Source of the DNA: Romanomermis culicivorax
Lineage: Eukaryota; Nematoda; Enoplea; Mermithida; Mermithidae
Direction of reading: 5' to 3'
Assembly (NCBI GenBank): GCA_963922205.1
Contig: CAWUHX010000398.1
Location: 62,001-126,000, forward strand
Length of the DNA stretch: 64,000 bases
The notes beneath the pieces were generated by a model that saw nothing but the letters and a program-made list of their open reading frames with translations, had not been told where the DNA came from and searched no databases. This document shows positions 22,821 through 35,096 of this stretch, piece after piece; position 1 is the stretch's first letter; the number at the start of each line of letters is the position of its first letter. Position numbers and translations under genes: made by a program.

Positions 22821-24585
22821 ATGCAAGATCATTTAGGAGAAATCGTTAGAGAGCAGATAAATGATTTATTTTCGGAACATTTTCGTACCCTACGCACACT
22901 ATTGAATCAGAATACAGTAAACCCTACCCTAATAGATGATCTAAGAACAGCAAATATTCATAATAACATGGCAAATAATTTCTATGCAAAACCTACAGTA
23001 TTCAAGGGTGGCATGACCCAACATTTTGGTGAATGGAATAAACGTTTAGAACAATTCATGGCACTTCAAGGCATGAAAGATACAGATGTACAGTTAAAGT
23101 TGGCATGTTTAGAGATTCATTTAGGAGGAGCCGCATTAGCAAAATTCAAATGTTTAGCCAATTCCGAAAACCCTCCCCACACATACGAGCAGTATAAAGT
23201 CGCATTACAGGCGTTTTTCCCAAACAATAGAGATAATGAGCTACATCAACAATTTTTACGCGAGAGAAAACAAAAGTGATCAGAAACAGTAACTGAATTT
23301 TTGTTTGATCTAGAACTCCTCACAATTCTCGCCTACCCTAACTTTAACACAGATGCACGAGAAATGATCATAAAATCCCTCTTTGTAGAAGGCATGCAAA
23401 ACGAAATCAGGGAAGCAATTTAGTATGGATGGTTCGCAACTCTAAAAGAAGTGTCAGACAAAGCAGCTTACATTGAACAGCAAATCCTTAGAAATGAGTT
23501 AAAATCTAACGCCCTTCCCTTCATACCCCCCAAAACCCGAACCCATCTTTTCCCTAACCAAACATACTTACCAACACAACCTTTTACATCAGTTAGAACA
23601 ACAAGTAAAAGATTTACAGTTGCAGATCAAACAAAAACCTCAACCCCCACAACAGAGTAGCTACGACAATTTCAGTAACAACACTTACAGTAGGAATAAT
23701 GCTTACAGGAACAATACCACCCCTAGGCAACCCACATGCTTCCAGTGTGGACAACTTGGACACCTAGCTCGCAATTGTAAATCGGTAGGCACCCGAAAAT
23801 CATGTGAAATTTGTTTTCGTAATAATCACAGTATGCGTGATTGTAAAAGCTGATGCATCCACTGCTCCCAAACAGGACGTAGATCTGATAACTGCCTTTC
23901 AAAACCCTACTCAAATTTTCAATGTTTTCTACGCAAGCAGAGAGGTCATACAAGTAGGTATTGTCAGAATCAACAGAGTCGTAATATTCAAAATTGCATT
24001 GAGTACAGGCAACCCCAACCCCTCATGGACATTGATGATCCCGCATTTTACTCAACATTACCCCCCATAAATAACGGCCCTCAGACTACTTTAGGAACCA
24101 TTATGCCCACTACCCACCGCCGTAGTGACAAATACGTCCTCGACCTGGACGTACCGGATAGGTGCGCCATGTCACCACTCCCCATGCCTGAAGCCGCAAA
24201 AATCGAAAAATCGCCGCCCACCATCCCGGTAGGCTACAAGATCCCCCGAAAGCAATACACCAAGTCGCCCACCGCCCCCGAAACTCCATCGAAAACAGGT
24301 CATAACTTGTTGTCCCTTCTCCACGGCCTGACCCCCGAACCATACCAATTCCGCCCCCGCCAAACACTGCTACCGACCCCCACAAGTAAGCAAACCCAAA
24401 CCCCATCCCATGACTCAACTTCTAAAGTTTTACAGATTGTTCAGATTACAAACCAGCCATCCCTTCAACACAACGCAAAACACCAACAGCGGCCACGCCA
24501 AACCGGCCAGAACGAAAACACACAGTACCCCTGGTCTCCACTAAAACATTCTATTGGCCGATGTTTTGTATTTTTCTTTGTATAA
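22821..24585 (+). pseudogene. gag: gag of retroelement 1 (capsid, four zinc-knuckle positions, Pro-rich tail)
   Basis: The capsid-like part spans 22821-23420 (FKGGMTQHFGEWNKRLEQF, then Y..YK.AL...F), the pattern of a retrotransposon gag domain. Two intact CX2CX4HX4C zinc knuckles follow: CFQCGQLGHLARNC and CEICFRNNHSMRDC, at about 23740-23850. Two more positions, at about 23855-23970, each have one ligand replaced (H to R, and C to R). A proline-rich stretch runs to 24585. There are in-frame stops at 23277 (TGA), 23421 (TAG) and 23851 (TGA), and a frameshift near 23600. The open frame extends upstream of 22821 without another ATG. Gag would bind the element's RNA and form particles; this copy cannot make the full protein. 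Confidence 0.8.
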
Positions 24586-25758
24586 TAATCCCCACATCGT
24601 GTAGTGCCCAATTTCAGATCTGTGGAACTTCATTAAGCGGTCACTCGCTCAGCATACCAAAACTTGTATCATGCATGCCCCCTACCACATTAGACAAACC
24701 GGTACAGACATTAGGAAAAATCTATATCCCCTCCACTAAACCTCACATAACAGACGCATACAAATGCAGTGTTCGCAAACGAAAAATTTGTACTAATACA
24801 GGATTTTTTGGCTCAAAAGGTATTGTCTTCGACCAAACCCAAATGCAAAATCTAACCCCACATGTTTGTAAGGCAGTTGTTATAGACAAAGAACACAATG
24901 GTCAGAAATTATACGAACTCCAACCAGGATTTTGGTCAACAAACAACTCTCTAAGCGTAGAATACACATGGTTTTGTACAGACCACTGTACCTCGGTTAC
25001 TAACGTCATCATAGAAATGGGACAAATAGCGTCTTGGAATGGAAAATCAATGACAGGTACATTAGGTGACCTGGGGTCATGCAAACCAACATCAGGCCAT
25101 TGTGTAAGGGCCGACCAGTCCATTATCTGGAAAGAAACAGCATTCGAAAACTTATGCCCTTTGGAAAAAAAATACACATCCCATGAAGCTGACGCAGACC
25201 CACATGATAATAGAAGAGCTACAAGGTGCATTCTCCATCAAAAATACACTCTTTTCGAACCCCAACCCCCCAGAAATCCAAGACAGTGTCCTAACCAAAC
25301 AGGGTATTGTTGTACAGTTAGATAAGACCACCCCACATGGTAACGCCTTTTCAACCCCAAAAATCAACGAAACCCATACTACACTATACAATTTTGATGA
25401 TTTTGAACCCATTAACGCAAAACTAAACTATCTAGCAGACAAAATCCAGGAATTCGAGATCCAAAATTTCAAAAACGTCTGGAGTGAATTATGCAGACAG
25501 GCACAGTGTCACCTTGATCTAGTATGGCAAATTTTGCACCTTGATGCAACCCTTGGGGTGGGTGCATTCCTACAGCGAACCGACATAATAGCAGAATTCA
25601 CAGGAGATGCCCTCACAGTCTGGCCCTGTAAACAGGTAAATGCATCTAAAGTCTTTTACAACCATAAAATCAACCAGACATGCTACAAACTTTTACCCAT
25701 TCTTTACCCATTTACCCATTTTTACCCATTTACCCAACTTCAAGTATATCTGCCTTGA
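24561..25758 (+). pseudogene. env: env-like glycoprotein gene of retroelement 1, frame-shifted
   Basis: The first ORF (24561-25325, 254 codons) starts with a hydrophobic signal-like segment (about residues 1-16) and is Cys-rich. The second ORF (25183-25758) continues in another frame and has the pattern of an extracellular domain with paired cysteines and N-glycosylation sites (for example NQTC near its end). The two overlap, so one frameshift near 25190 separates them. The stretch degrades into short ACCCATTT repeats at 25692-25738, and no transmembrane anchor is visible. Similarity to env-like ORFs of invertebrate LTR elements is from general pattern only. Its 5' end overlaps the Pro-rich gag tail. 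Confidence 0.55.
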
Positions 25759-25805
25759 AAATCTTTTCCAACAGTAATTCCACTCCAGCTAGTCTCAAAT
25801 TTTAT

Positions 25806-25975
25806 TTCACGTTAAAAACAAGTGGGTTATCCAGTGTGTGGCAGAAGTGAACTGGTGGCAAAATTGACGAGATTGCATGAATGACCCAGCAGAGTAAATG
25901 AACTTGTGGCGGAATCGAGCAGGTGGCAGAAGTGAACTGGTTGCACAGGTGAACTGGTGGTAAAAATGAAACAAA
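25806..25975. repeat. 17-bp minisatellite (GTGGCAGAAGTGAACTG)
   Basis: About eight to ten degenerate units are seen, for example GTGGCAGAAGTGAACTG and TTGCACAGGTGAACTGG. Short ORFs on the minus strand here are translations of the repeat. Confidence 0.8.
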
Positions 25976-26129
25976 GGACCCGGTCCTCCCCAAGTATGCT
26001 CACACACATCCGTCTGCCGGTATGGTCATGTGACCACATAGTTGAGGATAAATCTTTCAGCCTATGGTTAACCATCGCCGATTCTTAACCATTGCATTCT
26101 AGGATGACAGGGTCTACTACTGACGTCAA

Positions 26130-26460
26130 AAATTATACATTAGAGAGCTGGACAATAGAGTGTGGACCTTAGAGTGCGGTAATTAGAGTGCAGAGACATT
26201 AGACTGCAGGACATTAGAGGACAGGACAGTAGAGCTCAGACATCAGAGCACAGGGACACTATAGCCCAGGGACATAAGAGCCCAGGACAATAGTGCGCAC
26301 GAAAATGGAGCACGGACATTAGAGCATGGACACTAGAGCCTGGACATCACTGCGCAGCGACATTAGAGTGTGGGAATTAGGATGCAAGACAATAGAGTCC
26401 CCAGCAGGCACCTGAGAACCTAGGACAATAGAGCATAGGGACAGTAGGGCGTATCTTTTA
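26130..26460. repeat. 15-17-bp minisatellite (GACATTAGAGCRCAGG)
   Basis: About twenty degenerate units run from 26140 to 26455, for example GACATTAGAGTGCAG and GACAATAGAGCATAG. The same family appears in inverted orientation at 26875-27005 and at 8045-8150. Confidence 0.85.
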
Positions 26461-26574
26461 ATTCGAAAAAATCTTAGCCAACTTTCCATGATCTGCAATG
26501 GTGGCGGATTTTGAATTGTTTTTGAACATGAAAAAAAATACTAAGCAAACAGCTTTATTTCAAAAACTGACAAC

Positions 26575-26578
<4 letters not shown>

Positions 26579-26606
<28 letters not shown>
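26579..26606. repeat. (TG)n microsatellite
   Basis: About 13 uninterrupted TG units. Confidence 0.95.
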
Positions 26607-26729
26607 ATTCTGAATGCGAGTTAGAAATTCAAGATTCATTCGAAAATAACAAAATGAACAAATTTTATTCGGAGGTTCAAAGATCAAATATTTGCGATTT
26701 TTGGTGTCATTGGAAACTTTTGACAAAAT

Positions 26730-27005
26730 ACTCTATGGTGGAAAAATGCTTTGGGTTTGACCCGAAATTCTTCAGAGACACGAAAAAATTTGAGGAAAGC
26801 ATTTTTGAGCTGAAATATAGTTATTTTTCACATTGTTTTACTTTGGTCTTTTTTTATTTTGCTCTGATCTAATTTTTCTGTGTTCTATTGTCCAGCGCTT
26901 TAGTTCTCTGTGCTCTACTGTCTATGCTCTATCGTCCTGCGCACTAATGTCCTTGCGATCTATTGCGCCTATCCGTTATTGTCCTGTGCTCAATTGTCTC
27001 AGAGG
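26730..27005 (+). repeat. Dispersed repeat with inverted minisatellite tail
   Basis: This segment matches 7950-8165. The tail (26875-27005) is the reverse complement of the 26130-26460 minisatellite, so the two arrays face each other around about 26465-26870. That is the same plan as the foldback-like elements downstream. Confidence 0.65.
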
Positions 27006-27279
27006 CCGATGCAAAAAATTTTTCGGGGGAGGGGCGGAAATTTTTTATTTACAATTTTTATATATTTTTTTAATTTATTTGCTTCGACATGCAAACGATT
27101 TTTTCTCTTTTTTCTCTTTTTCTTTTTTTCTCTTTCTTCTTAAAATTTTTCTGAAAAAGACAAAACAAAACAAAGATGGAGTAATGCTGCAGCGGGCAAG
27201 AAAATAGAGGATAGATAAAAGAAAAAAAAATTCGAAAACAGTTAATTTTGACTAGTGTTTAATTAAGTTTTGTAGACTC

Positions 27280-28250
27280 CGAATTGTATAAGAACAATAC
27301 GTGAGACTACGCTTATTAAAGATAAGAACTTGTAATTTGTTGTTTCATAAGAAAAAAAAAGTAGAAGAGAAGAAAAACGAAAGTAAAAGAACGCAGAGAC
27401 AGAGGATGACATTATAAAAACACACATAAACGAAAACATTAACAATGCACACAAAAAACAAAGAAAAAAATACATACAAAGAAACATATAAAGTAAAGAA
27501 GGAAAATATGGAGGAAGTGTTACTACATTCTCGTTGGGAAATCATTCAGTCGGGAACTCGCTCAATTCGGAATCGCTCCTATGGGAGTCGATCGTTAGGA
27601 TTTCGCTCACTTGAGAATTTGCTCAATTGGGAATCGCTAACATGAGAGTCACTCAATTGAGAACCACTAACACGAGAGTCACTCAATTGAGAATTCACTC
27701 ACTGTGGAATTTGCTCACATGGGAATCCACTCACTTGGGAATTCGCTCACTTGGGAATTCGCCTAATTGGGAATCGCTCACATACGAATCGCTTATTTGG
27801 AAATTCGCTAACTTGAGAAGTCGCTCGATTTGGAATCGCTCACATGAGAATCAGTCAATTGAGTGTTCGCTCACTTGGGAATTTGCTCACTTTGGAATCG
27901 CTCACATGGGAATCACTCCCTTGGGAATTCGCCCGAATGGGAATTGCTCCTATGGGAATCGCTCACTTGGAAATTCGCTCAATTGGGAATCGCCCCCATG
28001 GGAGTCGCACAATTGGGAACCACTCACTTGAGAATCGCTCACTTGACAATCGCTCACTTGGGAATCACTCACTTGGAAATCGCTCACTTGGGAATTCGCT
28101 CCATTCGGAATCGCTCACATAGGAATCACTCAATTGAGAATTCGATCACTTGGGAATTCGCTCACTTAGGAATCGCTCACTTGAGGATCGCTCACTTGGC
28201 AATCGCTCGCTTGGGAATCGCTCACATGGAAATACCCCTGTGTGGATCGC
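27280..28250 (+). mobile_element. Foldback-like element A, right arm only (15-bp minisatellite arm)
   Basis: A purine-rich unique part (27280-27530, from AACAATACGTGAGACTACGC onward) matches 40985-41245. It is followed by about 45 units of a 15-16-bp repeat (GGGAATCGCTCACTT and variants) to 28235. The left arm is not recognisable at 26.9-27.3 kb. ORFs through the array (for example 27627-28291) are translations of a repeat whose 15-bp length keeps any frame open; they are not genes. Confidence 0.75.
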
Positions 28251-28974
28251 AAGGTGAGCCATGCCGTGACGTGTTTGAGTTCACGTTATAGTTCTGCTTT
28301 TTAGTCTTCTCATACAAGTTTCTGTTGCTCGAATACCCATATTTTGGATCATAATAACTGTTTTTCAATGTTGTTTCTATTTCTTATAATTTATTGTATA
28401 TTAAACAGCATTTATAAAACTATCTACTTGAGCTGCTGAGCAGGTTTCATATAACTTTTTCCAACAATTGTAGCAAAATACTGCCATAAATTACATGAGG
28501 TATCAACTTCTACAATACATTCCTTCAAAATATTGGAAAAGGCCAAAATCCAGCATTGTGATATTCATGGCGTCACTCCTCCTCCAACTCTTTAATCAGA
28601 AAATATGCTGCAATATGATGGGTATTTTTAGAGCTGAAACACATTTTTCATGTTTTTTCACACAATTTTGGCAACAAAAATACGGTAACTTTTTCACTTG
28701 GTAAGGCCTTTTTTGTGATATATTTACACATGAACTTCTTAGATTCGAATCCTCAGGATACTGTTCAACTCTTACACCGTACCACTTCAAGACTGAATTG
28801 CCAGCATCATCATTTTCGTACTCTGCACACAGTTTCGAAAAATTCTTTCTCTGCACTTGCTTTTTTGAAATATTAACACGTGTTTAAAATTAGGCTATAC
28901 ATGTGATGATATTAATTATACCAGCACAACTCAATAGGCCTTAATAGTTCAGCTTTTGAGGCAAGCTGTTCCCA

Positions 28975-29235
28975 TTGCTTGGGGCTTCAATGGAACTTAG
29001 ACTCAGTCTACTACTCGTATCAGTGATCTTGCAGCTACCATCTGCATGTTCTAACCAACTGAGCCAACTGAGCAATGGGAAGGGTCACTCTCAAAATCCC
29101 TCCACCATCGAGTTTGATGGACCATCAAGAGTCACCAGTTTTGAGGCAACTTGTTCCCATTACTCGGGCTTTCAGTAAAAGTTATATATCCAGGACTTCA
29201 CCTGGGACCTATTACCTAATACTGAGTGAAGCCTC
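28975..29235. repeat. Duplicated segment with tRNA A-box-like and T-arm-like pieces
   Basis: Also present at 42577-42809. The minus strand has TTGGCTCAGTTGGTTAGA, close to a pol III A box. At about 29190-29206 it has a CCAGG...CCTGG stem resembling a T arm, but the two are in the wrong order for one tRNA. It may be a decayed SINE. The 67-codon plus ORF (28975-29178), with a hydrophobic start, overlaps it and is probably fortuitous. Confidence 0.35.
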
Positions 29236-29389
29236 ATAGAGATTACAGAGTTTGAGGTGGTGGGCAACCTCAGTAACTAGTCGTGCGATTATTGACCTGA
29301 AAATTTTGTTTTTGAATACTAATTTTTCAATTATTTTTCAAAATAACAAAATCCGAGGCATCGAATGAATCAAAAACCCTGAAAATTAA

Positions 29390-29820
29390 AAAGACCTTGG
29401 ATTTTTATTTAAAAATTTAAAAAAAAATTCAAAATTTACTTAAATTTAAAAAAATTTAAATTTTTATTTAATTTTAAATTTAAATTTAAAATTTAAATTA
29501 ATTTATTTAATTTAAAATTTAAATTAATTTATTTAATTTAAAATTTAATACTAATTAGAATTTATTTAAAAAATTTAAAATTTTAATCTAAAAAATTTAA
29601 AATTTAAAATTTTATTTAATTTAAAATACTTAAATTTAAATTTACTTTTCAAAATTTATTTTTAATAATTTAAAATTTAAAATTTTAATTTAAAAATTTA
29701 AATCTAATTTTTAAATTTAAAAAATTTATTTAACTTTAAATTTAAAAAATTTATTTAACTTTAAATTTAAAAAATTTAAATTTAAATTTAATTTATTTAA
29801 AATTTAAAATTTTTAAACCG
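29390..29820. repeat. AAATTT-type AT-only tract
   Basis: About 430 bp built almost wholly from AAATTTAAA / TTTAAATTT words with very few G or C. The tract is self-complementary at many offsets. It is absent from the matching place in block 3, where the sister segment resumes at about 43110. Just after it come short CAAAAC runs (29820-29850). Confidence 0.8.
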
Positions 29821-31528
29821 AAAACCAAAACCAAAACCCAAAAATACTAATTTTGGTGCTGTTGACCTTCAAAAAATCTGATTTTATTAACTGGAACAAG
29901 ATTTGCCATAAATTTTTTTCAATGTTTTCATTATGTTGTGTGATCTAATTTCTGTGAATTCCTAGAATATTTTGTGAGTTGCAGACAACTTTTACTATTG
30001 AATTTTTTCTGCATCTATCCAAGGATATTTTAACTTACACGGAGCTATATATGTATCCAACCAGAAATCAGGTTGTTCTCATTTTTCACAATAAAGCAAA
30101 TCGAGAACTACCAAGTTATGCTAGAAAACAATTTGTTTTAGTGTAGGTCTTCCTTTTTGGATAACAAATTCGAGCGAATAGACCGCAACAATTTTTTTAG
30201 CTAGGATCCAAGAGCAGCTTTACCCATGAATCTTACTAAGTTTCGTAACAAGGTTTATCTGATATCTTACGAATGGAAAATAGATAAAAAATTGAAGCTC
30301 TTTGATGATTTTGAATCTGGGGCCAAGAATTCCAGAAAACTACTTTCTTCAGTTGATCACTATGGTCAGCGAAGTCTAAGTTTTGAGTTTGATCTAATGA
30401 TTAAAAAGTTAATGTGCAGCTTGTGCCGTTTCTTGCTTGTAATTAATCAATTCATCAACATATTCTCAAATTTAAAAAGTGTATCAAAAACCAGTATGGA
30501 AAATTCTATTTTCCCTACATTCGGTATAATATTCTTCGTCCACTTTTCACAATAATAAACAAATTACAGAAGTACAGAATATTTATGATATATAAAATTT
30601 CCAATTGCAAGTTTACAGTATAAATAATACAATTGAAATTTCCATAAGCAGGCCCACGTTTAATTGTGCAAACATAAAATACAGAAGATTTAATGTTACG
30701 ACAATTTGGAAAGAAATAAATTTGAAATTTCATTTTATCACAATATATTTAGTAGAAATGAAATTTCTAGAAGTAAATACCAATTGTATCAGACAAATAT
30801 AAAAACCTCCAGAAAAATGTGGCTAACAAGGACTTGCTGTTAAGTTCTCAGGTGTTGTTCAACAACTTTTTGTCATAAAAATTCATGTGTTTCTCTCTGT
30901 TGTGTACCAAATCCTTTACTATGCAAATCATGCTGTACGCTTAAGCGTATCATATGCATGAAATCAGTACAAATACCATAGATGCATGAAAACAGTGACA
31001 AATGGGACCTTTTCTCTACATACAACTCAGATAATCATGCTGATCTTCCGGCAGCACAACGAAACAAAACAAAAGAAAATATGTCCTACTTATACTATCT
31101 TAAGAAATAATTGAAAACTTTCACAAATGTGGAAACCAGCTTTAAAGATTTCAAGGCGTGAGAGTTTTATTTTCAGTTTCAGTTATGTTGAGGTGGTTTC
31201 AAGACAAGCATAAACATGAGGATCCTGCCTCGTGTGTCACACCTATACCAGCCAGGATTTTATAAAATACTATCCATTTTTGAAATGATAAAAAATATTG
31301 TCTTCAAAATCATTTGGATCAGATTTATACAAAAAAAGGTAAACTGAATTTTCAGTCTGATGTAATTTGTTGTTGTGTAGTAGAAAATTATGCAATGGCA
31401 ATTCTTCTGGCTAATCTTATATTTAATATAATGAATTTCAAGAACATGCAATTATGTAATAGTTTCAGAACAAGAACAAATAGATATGAAAAACGAACGT
31501 TTTGATTTGGAAAACTTGTTGATGCAAA

Positions 31529-33853
31529 TTAGTATTCCTTGATTTGCTCCTCATGTACACATTCAGTGAATTCGTTCACGTATTGCATACCATCGTATAT
31601 CATATGATTCATGGTGAGATTATTTTTCGCAATCGCATTGTCCAAGAACATGAAGGCTTTCACTCCATTGATGTAAATCTGCAAGTCAAAATTATAGAAT
31701 ACACTACCAAATTTTAAACAGTGAGCTATATTCCCAGCTGGCTTAAAATATGCTTACTGAAAATATTGAGAATTGTGTTGGACTGAATTTACCTTGATTC
31801 ATACTGTACATCTGTCCCAGCAAGATGCAAAAAGCTTACCTTATAATAATCGTCATAAGTTGAGAATTTCAAACTATATATGGGTCCTTGTCGTGGTATA
31901 AACGCCAAAAATCTTCTCGATTCAACATAATAGTCATTGTAGATGCGTAGCTCTGAAAATATGCGTCATAAATACACGCATTTGAGTGATGCACATGTTA
32001 GCTATACCATTTAATTTCAGATAAAACTTCAGTTCATGGCTTTCGTCTTTGTTTTGCAGACGAACATAAAAACAGAACTCTTCTCCTTCTGGCAGTGTCA
32101 TGTTAAACTTGAATTCTGCGGCAGTGTTTTCCCCAAAGTCTATGTTTCGATATACGTGAATCTGTGAAACACAAAAGCCAAAAGCTGCAGACTCTACAAT
32201 AAAATAATGATATACCATCTGGCATTGTGAGTAGAGACAAAGTTTTGGTTTATATCTTTGTATAAAATTATTTTATCCTAACAGGGATTGATTGCACAAG
32301 TGATGGAGTGACATAACAGTTTCAGTGATAGGCGACACAGTAACAAAACAAGGTGATGATACCAGTATTTCACACGTCTGTCGATGCAGTTTTATCGGGT
32401 ATCGACGTAGTCTATTAAACAGGTTATGCAGATTAACCTGAAAGTTGGAGCAAAGATCGAAGACACCAATTGATGAGCATAAATTAATTTTGATCATTGT
32501 GTTTTTATCGACAGAGAAGAGTGTTCAGACCAGTCAGTATATTCTCATTTCTTATTATTTGTATTATGTGAAAAAATTATTTATTCATATTTGTATTGAC
32601 TTGACGAAGTGACAACCAAAACTTTGCGGCATTTTACGCGATAAAATTGTTTGGAGCCTATTAAAAGGTACTGATAAAAATCAATTAAATAGGCAGTACC
32701 GAGTCCGACTTTCATGAGCTTCTTAATTTATGAAGTAAAGAAAACGCATTCAAGATAACGTGCATCATGAACTAGTCACTTCAAAACGGACAGAAAACCA
32801 TCAGGAATGACTATACAGTTGCTGCGCCTCTGAAATTTTCGGATTGGCTTTTGAAACTTATTGTGACGTATTGCGCTTTTGAACCGGCTGCGCTTTTCAT
32901 GACTCCCAATCGTTGCACAGAGAAACAAAAAATTGACCAGAGATTTGAAATGTGCCGTAGTTCGTGGTTTCTCTGCTGAAACAGCTGTCTCGAAGATGTC
33001 AATTTCACGTCACAGAAATCACAATTCGTCGAGGGCTATCTCTTATCACTTATGCAAAAAAACTGTGACCACTATCAGGATGTGCCTTAGTACTATGTTC
33101 AATTTAGTGAGAGACGTAAAATTTTTACCTTTGACTTTCCTTATTCTTCTATACTACTTTTACTCTTTCACTCCTTTATTCTTTTGCATATTGGAAACCA
33201 ATCCAAGACATTAATGGAAAAAATTGCGATCATAAAGGACTGTGCACACAAGATGGACAATGTGATCCTTCAATATTTTGTGAAAAGAAAATTTTTCTAT
33301 TCTTTTGTTTTTGCCAATCCAGCAGTTACCATTAGCCTTGTGACACGTTCTGCTACTTTTGATCTTTTTGGAGGTTTTCAAATTATTTAATTTTTATCCT
33401 TCGTCCATCCATCCTCTACCTGTTCATCATGAAACACCTTGCATTCGGCATCTGCAAAAAAGAAACGAAAAAAATTGTCAATCTAAATTAAGTGCTAGCG
33501 TGTTGAACGTGTAAATTTTGGAGAAGCAGTCAGGTTAATATGGTAAACCCATTCAAGAATTCTATCTTTTAAATGGCATTCATCAATTAACGAATATATT
33601 GAACATTCTTTCATTGGAACAGTTTCTTAATTGCACTAGTCTCAACTAGCTTTATTTACCTATAGATTTTGAATTTTTGGAGGGATATAATTTTGAAGTT
33701 ATAAAATTTTCTATCATGAATGCAAGCATTGAAAAAAGTAAAGATAAATTCTGGTAACCTTCATATATGATAGAATACATGATTTAGAACTCTACCTGCT
33801 CCATCGAGTACTGCTAGAATTTGAACTGCACATAGCAGATACTTGATCATCAT
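31529..33853 (-). CDS. Secreted protein gene, copy 1 (tentative galectin-like fold)
   Basis: Five coding exons on the minus strand: 33853-33796, 33451-33420, 32161-32008, 31952-31840 and 31678-31529. All have GT..AG introns and join in phase to give 168 aa. Residues 1-20 (MMIKYLLCAVQILAVLDGAD) form a signal peptide. The mature part is beta-rich with N-x-T sequons (NMT, NLT). The segment IYSLKFSTYDDYYKIYINGV with the later IYDGMQYVNEF resembles the last strands of a galectin / concanavalin-like domain. The canonical sugar-binding HxNPR and WG.E residues are absent, so binding is unproven. ATG ATG at 33853 was chosen because an acceptor (TTTCAG, 33865-33870) lies 11 nt upstream. Intron sizes are 344, 1258, 55 and 161 bp. 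The gene structure is well supported; the fold is an inference. Confidence 0.8.
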
Positions 33854-33864
33854 TCGATATTTAC

Positions 33865-33873
33865 CTGAAATTG
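33865..33873 (-). promoter_or_regulatory. Splice acceptor just upstream of copy 1 ATG (possible trans-splice site)
   Basis: The minus strand reads CAATTTCAG then 11-12 nt to the ATG. It is conserved in copies 2 (47890) and 3 (52989, as CAATCTCAG). In a nematode this could accept a spliced leader; otherwise it ends a 5' UTR intron. Confidence 0.5.
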
Positions 33874-34002
33874 CGAAAACATTGAAAGTCGTTCCGATGA
33901 CGAAAACAATTACTGTGCTCTCACTTTCTGTATATCTCTGTATGCAATATCTAACTGAAAAATTTTTTGACTCTAATGATGAAATATGTAACTAAACAGT
34001 AA

Positions 34003-34010
34003 CTATATAA
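34003..34010 (-). promoter_or_regulatory. TATA-like box upstream of copy 1
   Basis: TTATATAG on the minus strand, about 140 bp before the acceptor. The same box is at 48029-48036 for copy 2. In copy 3 the matching place (about 53127) reads TATACAC on the plus strand, so it is disrupted. Confidence 0.35.
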
Positions 34011-35096
34011 GTAGCTAGGGTGAAGGAAATGATCTGTGCCAAAATATGTCGATATGCGCCAAATATACTCGATATGGGCCAAAATATTTTGAAAATTACA
34101 AAAATTGTCAGAGTATATAATTCAAGGGTATAGATAAGTTTATTATGTGTGTCTCACTCGTGACTGTCAAGTCAAAAACTAGCTCATTTTTTCAAATGAA
34201 TTTCAGGAAGAAATGCATGCTCTCATAAATTCTAAATGACTTGCGTAAACACCCGCCTTTTTGCTCAAAATGACTGTAGCAATCAGGAATACAAATTGGA
34301 AAAAATGTTGGCTTGTGACGCATGACCATAACCTGTCTAAGGATTTTCTTGAACACTTCCGCAATAGATGCTCATTTGATTGAAATGAGCAAAGTATAAA
34401 TTTTTCCAGAAGTGCATCGAAGCAGTTGCTTACCCAGAGACTTCTAGATAAGAAACGTTCGTACAAAAATCCGATATCTGTACACTGAAAGATATAATCC
34501 AAAATGCTACTATGTCGATTGATTATGCATTCGCTAGAGTAGATGATAGTGAAATTTAACCGCTGAAATTGCATAATCTGTTCACTGTTTATGGAAAAAT
34601 GGGAGAAAATTGAGATGGTAGAAAATTTATCATTATGCAATTTTCATCTATACTACAAGAATCCAGCACATTTAACGTGTAAGATAATAGAAAAATGTAT
34701 TTGCAGCATAGAAAGACGTCTAGCCGTCTTTCCATCAACAATTTTTTACTCTTGATTCCAAAAAAGTCATATCATGGTTGAATGTCGTTTCAAACTCGTT
34801 ATAATGAAGCAACAGTTTCATTATTGTAGGCAGACAAACAATTATGTGTTTCCACATGAGTTAAAAACTTTGTCAAATAATCTAAAATGTCAAATAACTC
34901 ATGCGAATAAAACTGTTGGGTATGTGCTAACGGCAGCAGTGTTTCTACATCTGTGACAAATTTCTCGATTGGGCAAAGCCACAATTCAGCAAAAAAAGGA
35001 ATTTATCGATTTTATACCTTTGTGGTCATTCAGGTCGCATCACTCCCGTATGATTTACTTTGTGATTTTCACTTTTATCGCCCGATAAGCAGGAAG

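Noticed and set aside
27531..28250. CRISPR-like spacing of short repeats
   Set aside because: The units are contiguous 15-16-bp tandem repeats with no unique spacers, in a eukaryotic context.
27531..28291. Long overlapping ORFs rich in GIAHLGIAHLG / NRSLGNRSLEN, also at 41307-41849
   Set aside because: They are translations of a 15-bp tandem repeat; because 15 is a multiple of three, any frame stays open. There is no start context, no splice support, and the units are degenerate.
28975..29178. 67-codon ORF with a hydrophobic N-terminus resembling a signal peptide (also 42577-42813)
   Set aside because: The block 3 copy diverges by frameshift in the second half, and the DNA overlaps tRNA-like pieces, so a decayed SINE is more likely.
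32273..32497. 74-codon minus ORF (also 46289-46513 and 50664-50888) as an extra exon of the secreted-protein gene
   Set aside because: The exon-like stretch has a good acceptor, but the block 2 relative has stops in every frame at this place, and exons 2 and 3 already join in phase without it.
34203..34640. 145-codon minus-strand ORF
   Set aside because: The matching region of copy 2 (48240-48640) has single-base indels that break the frame, so there is no sign of protein conservation.
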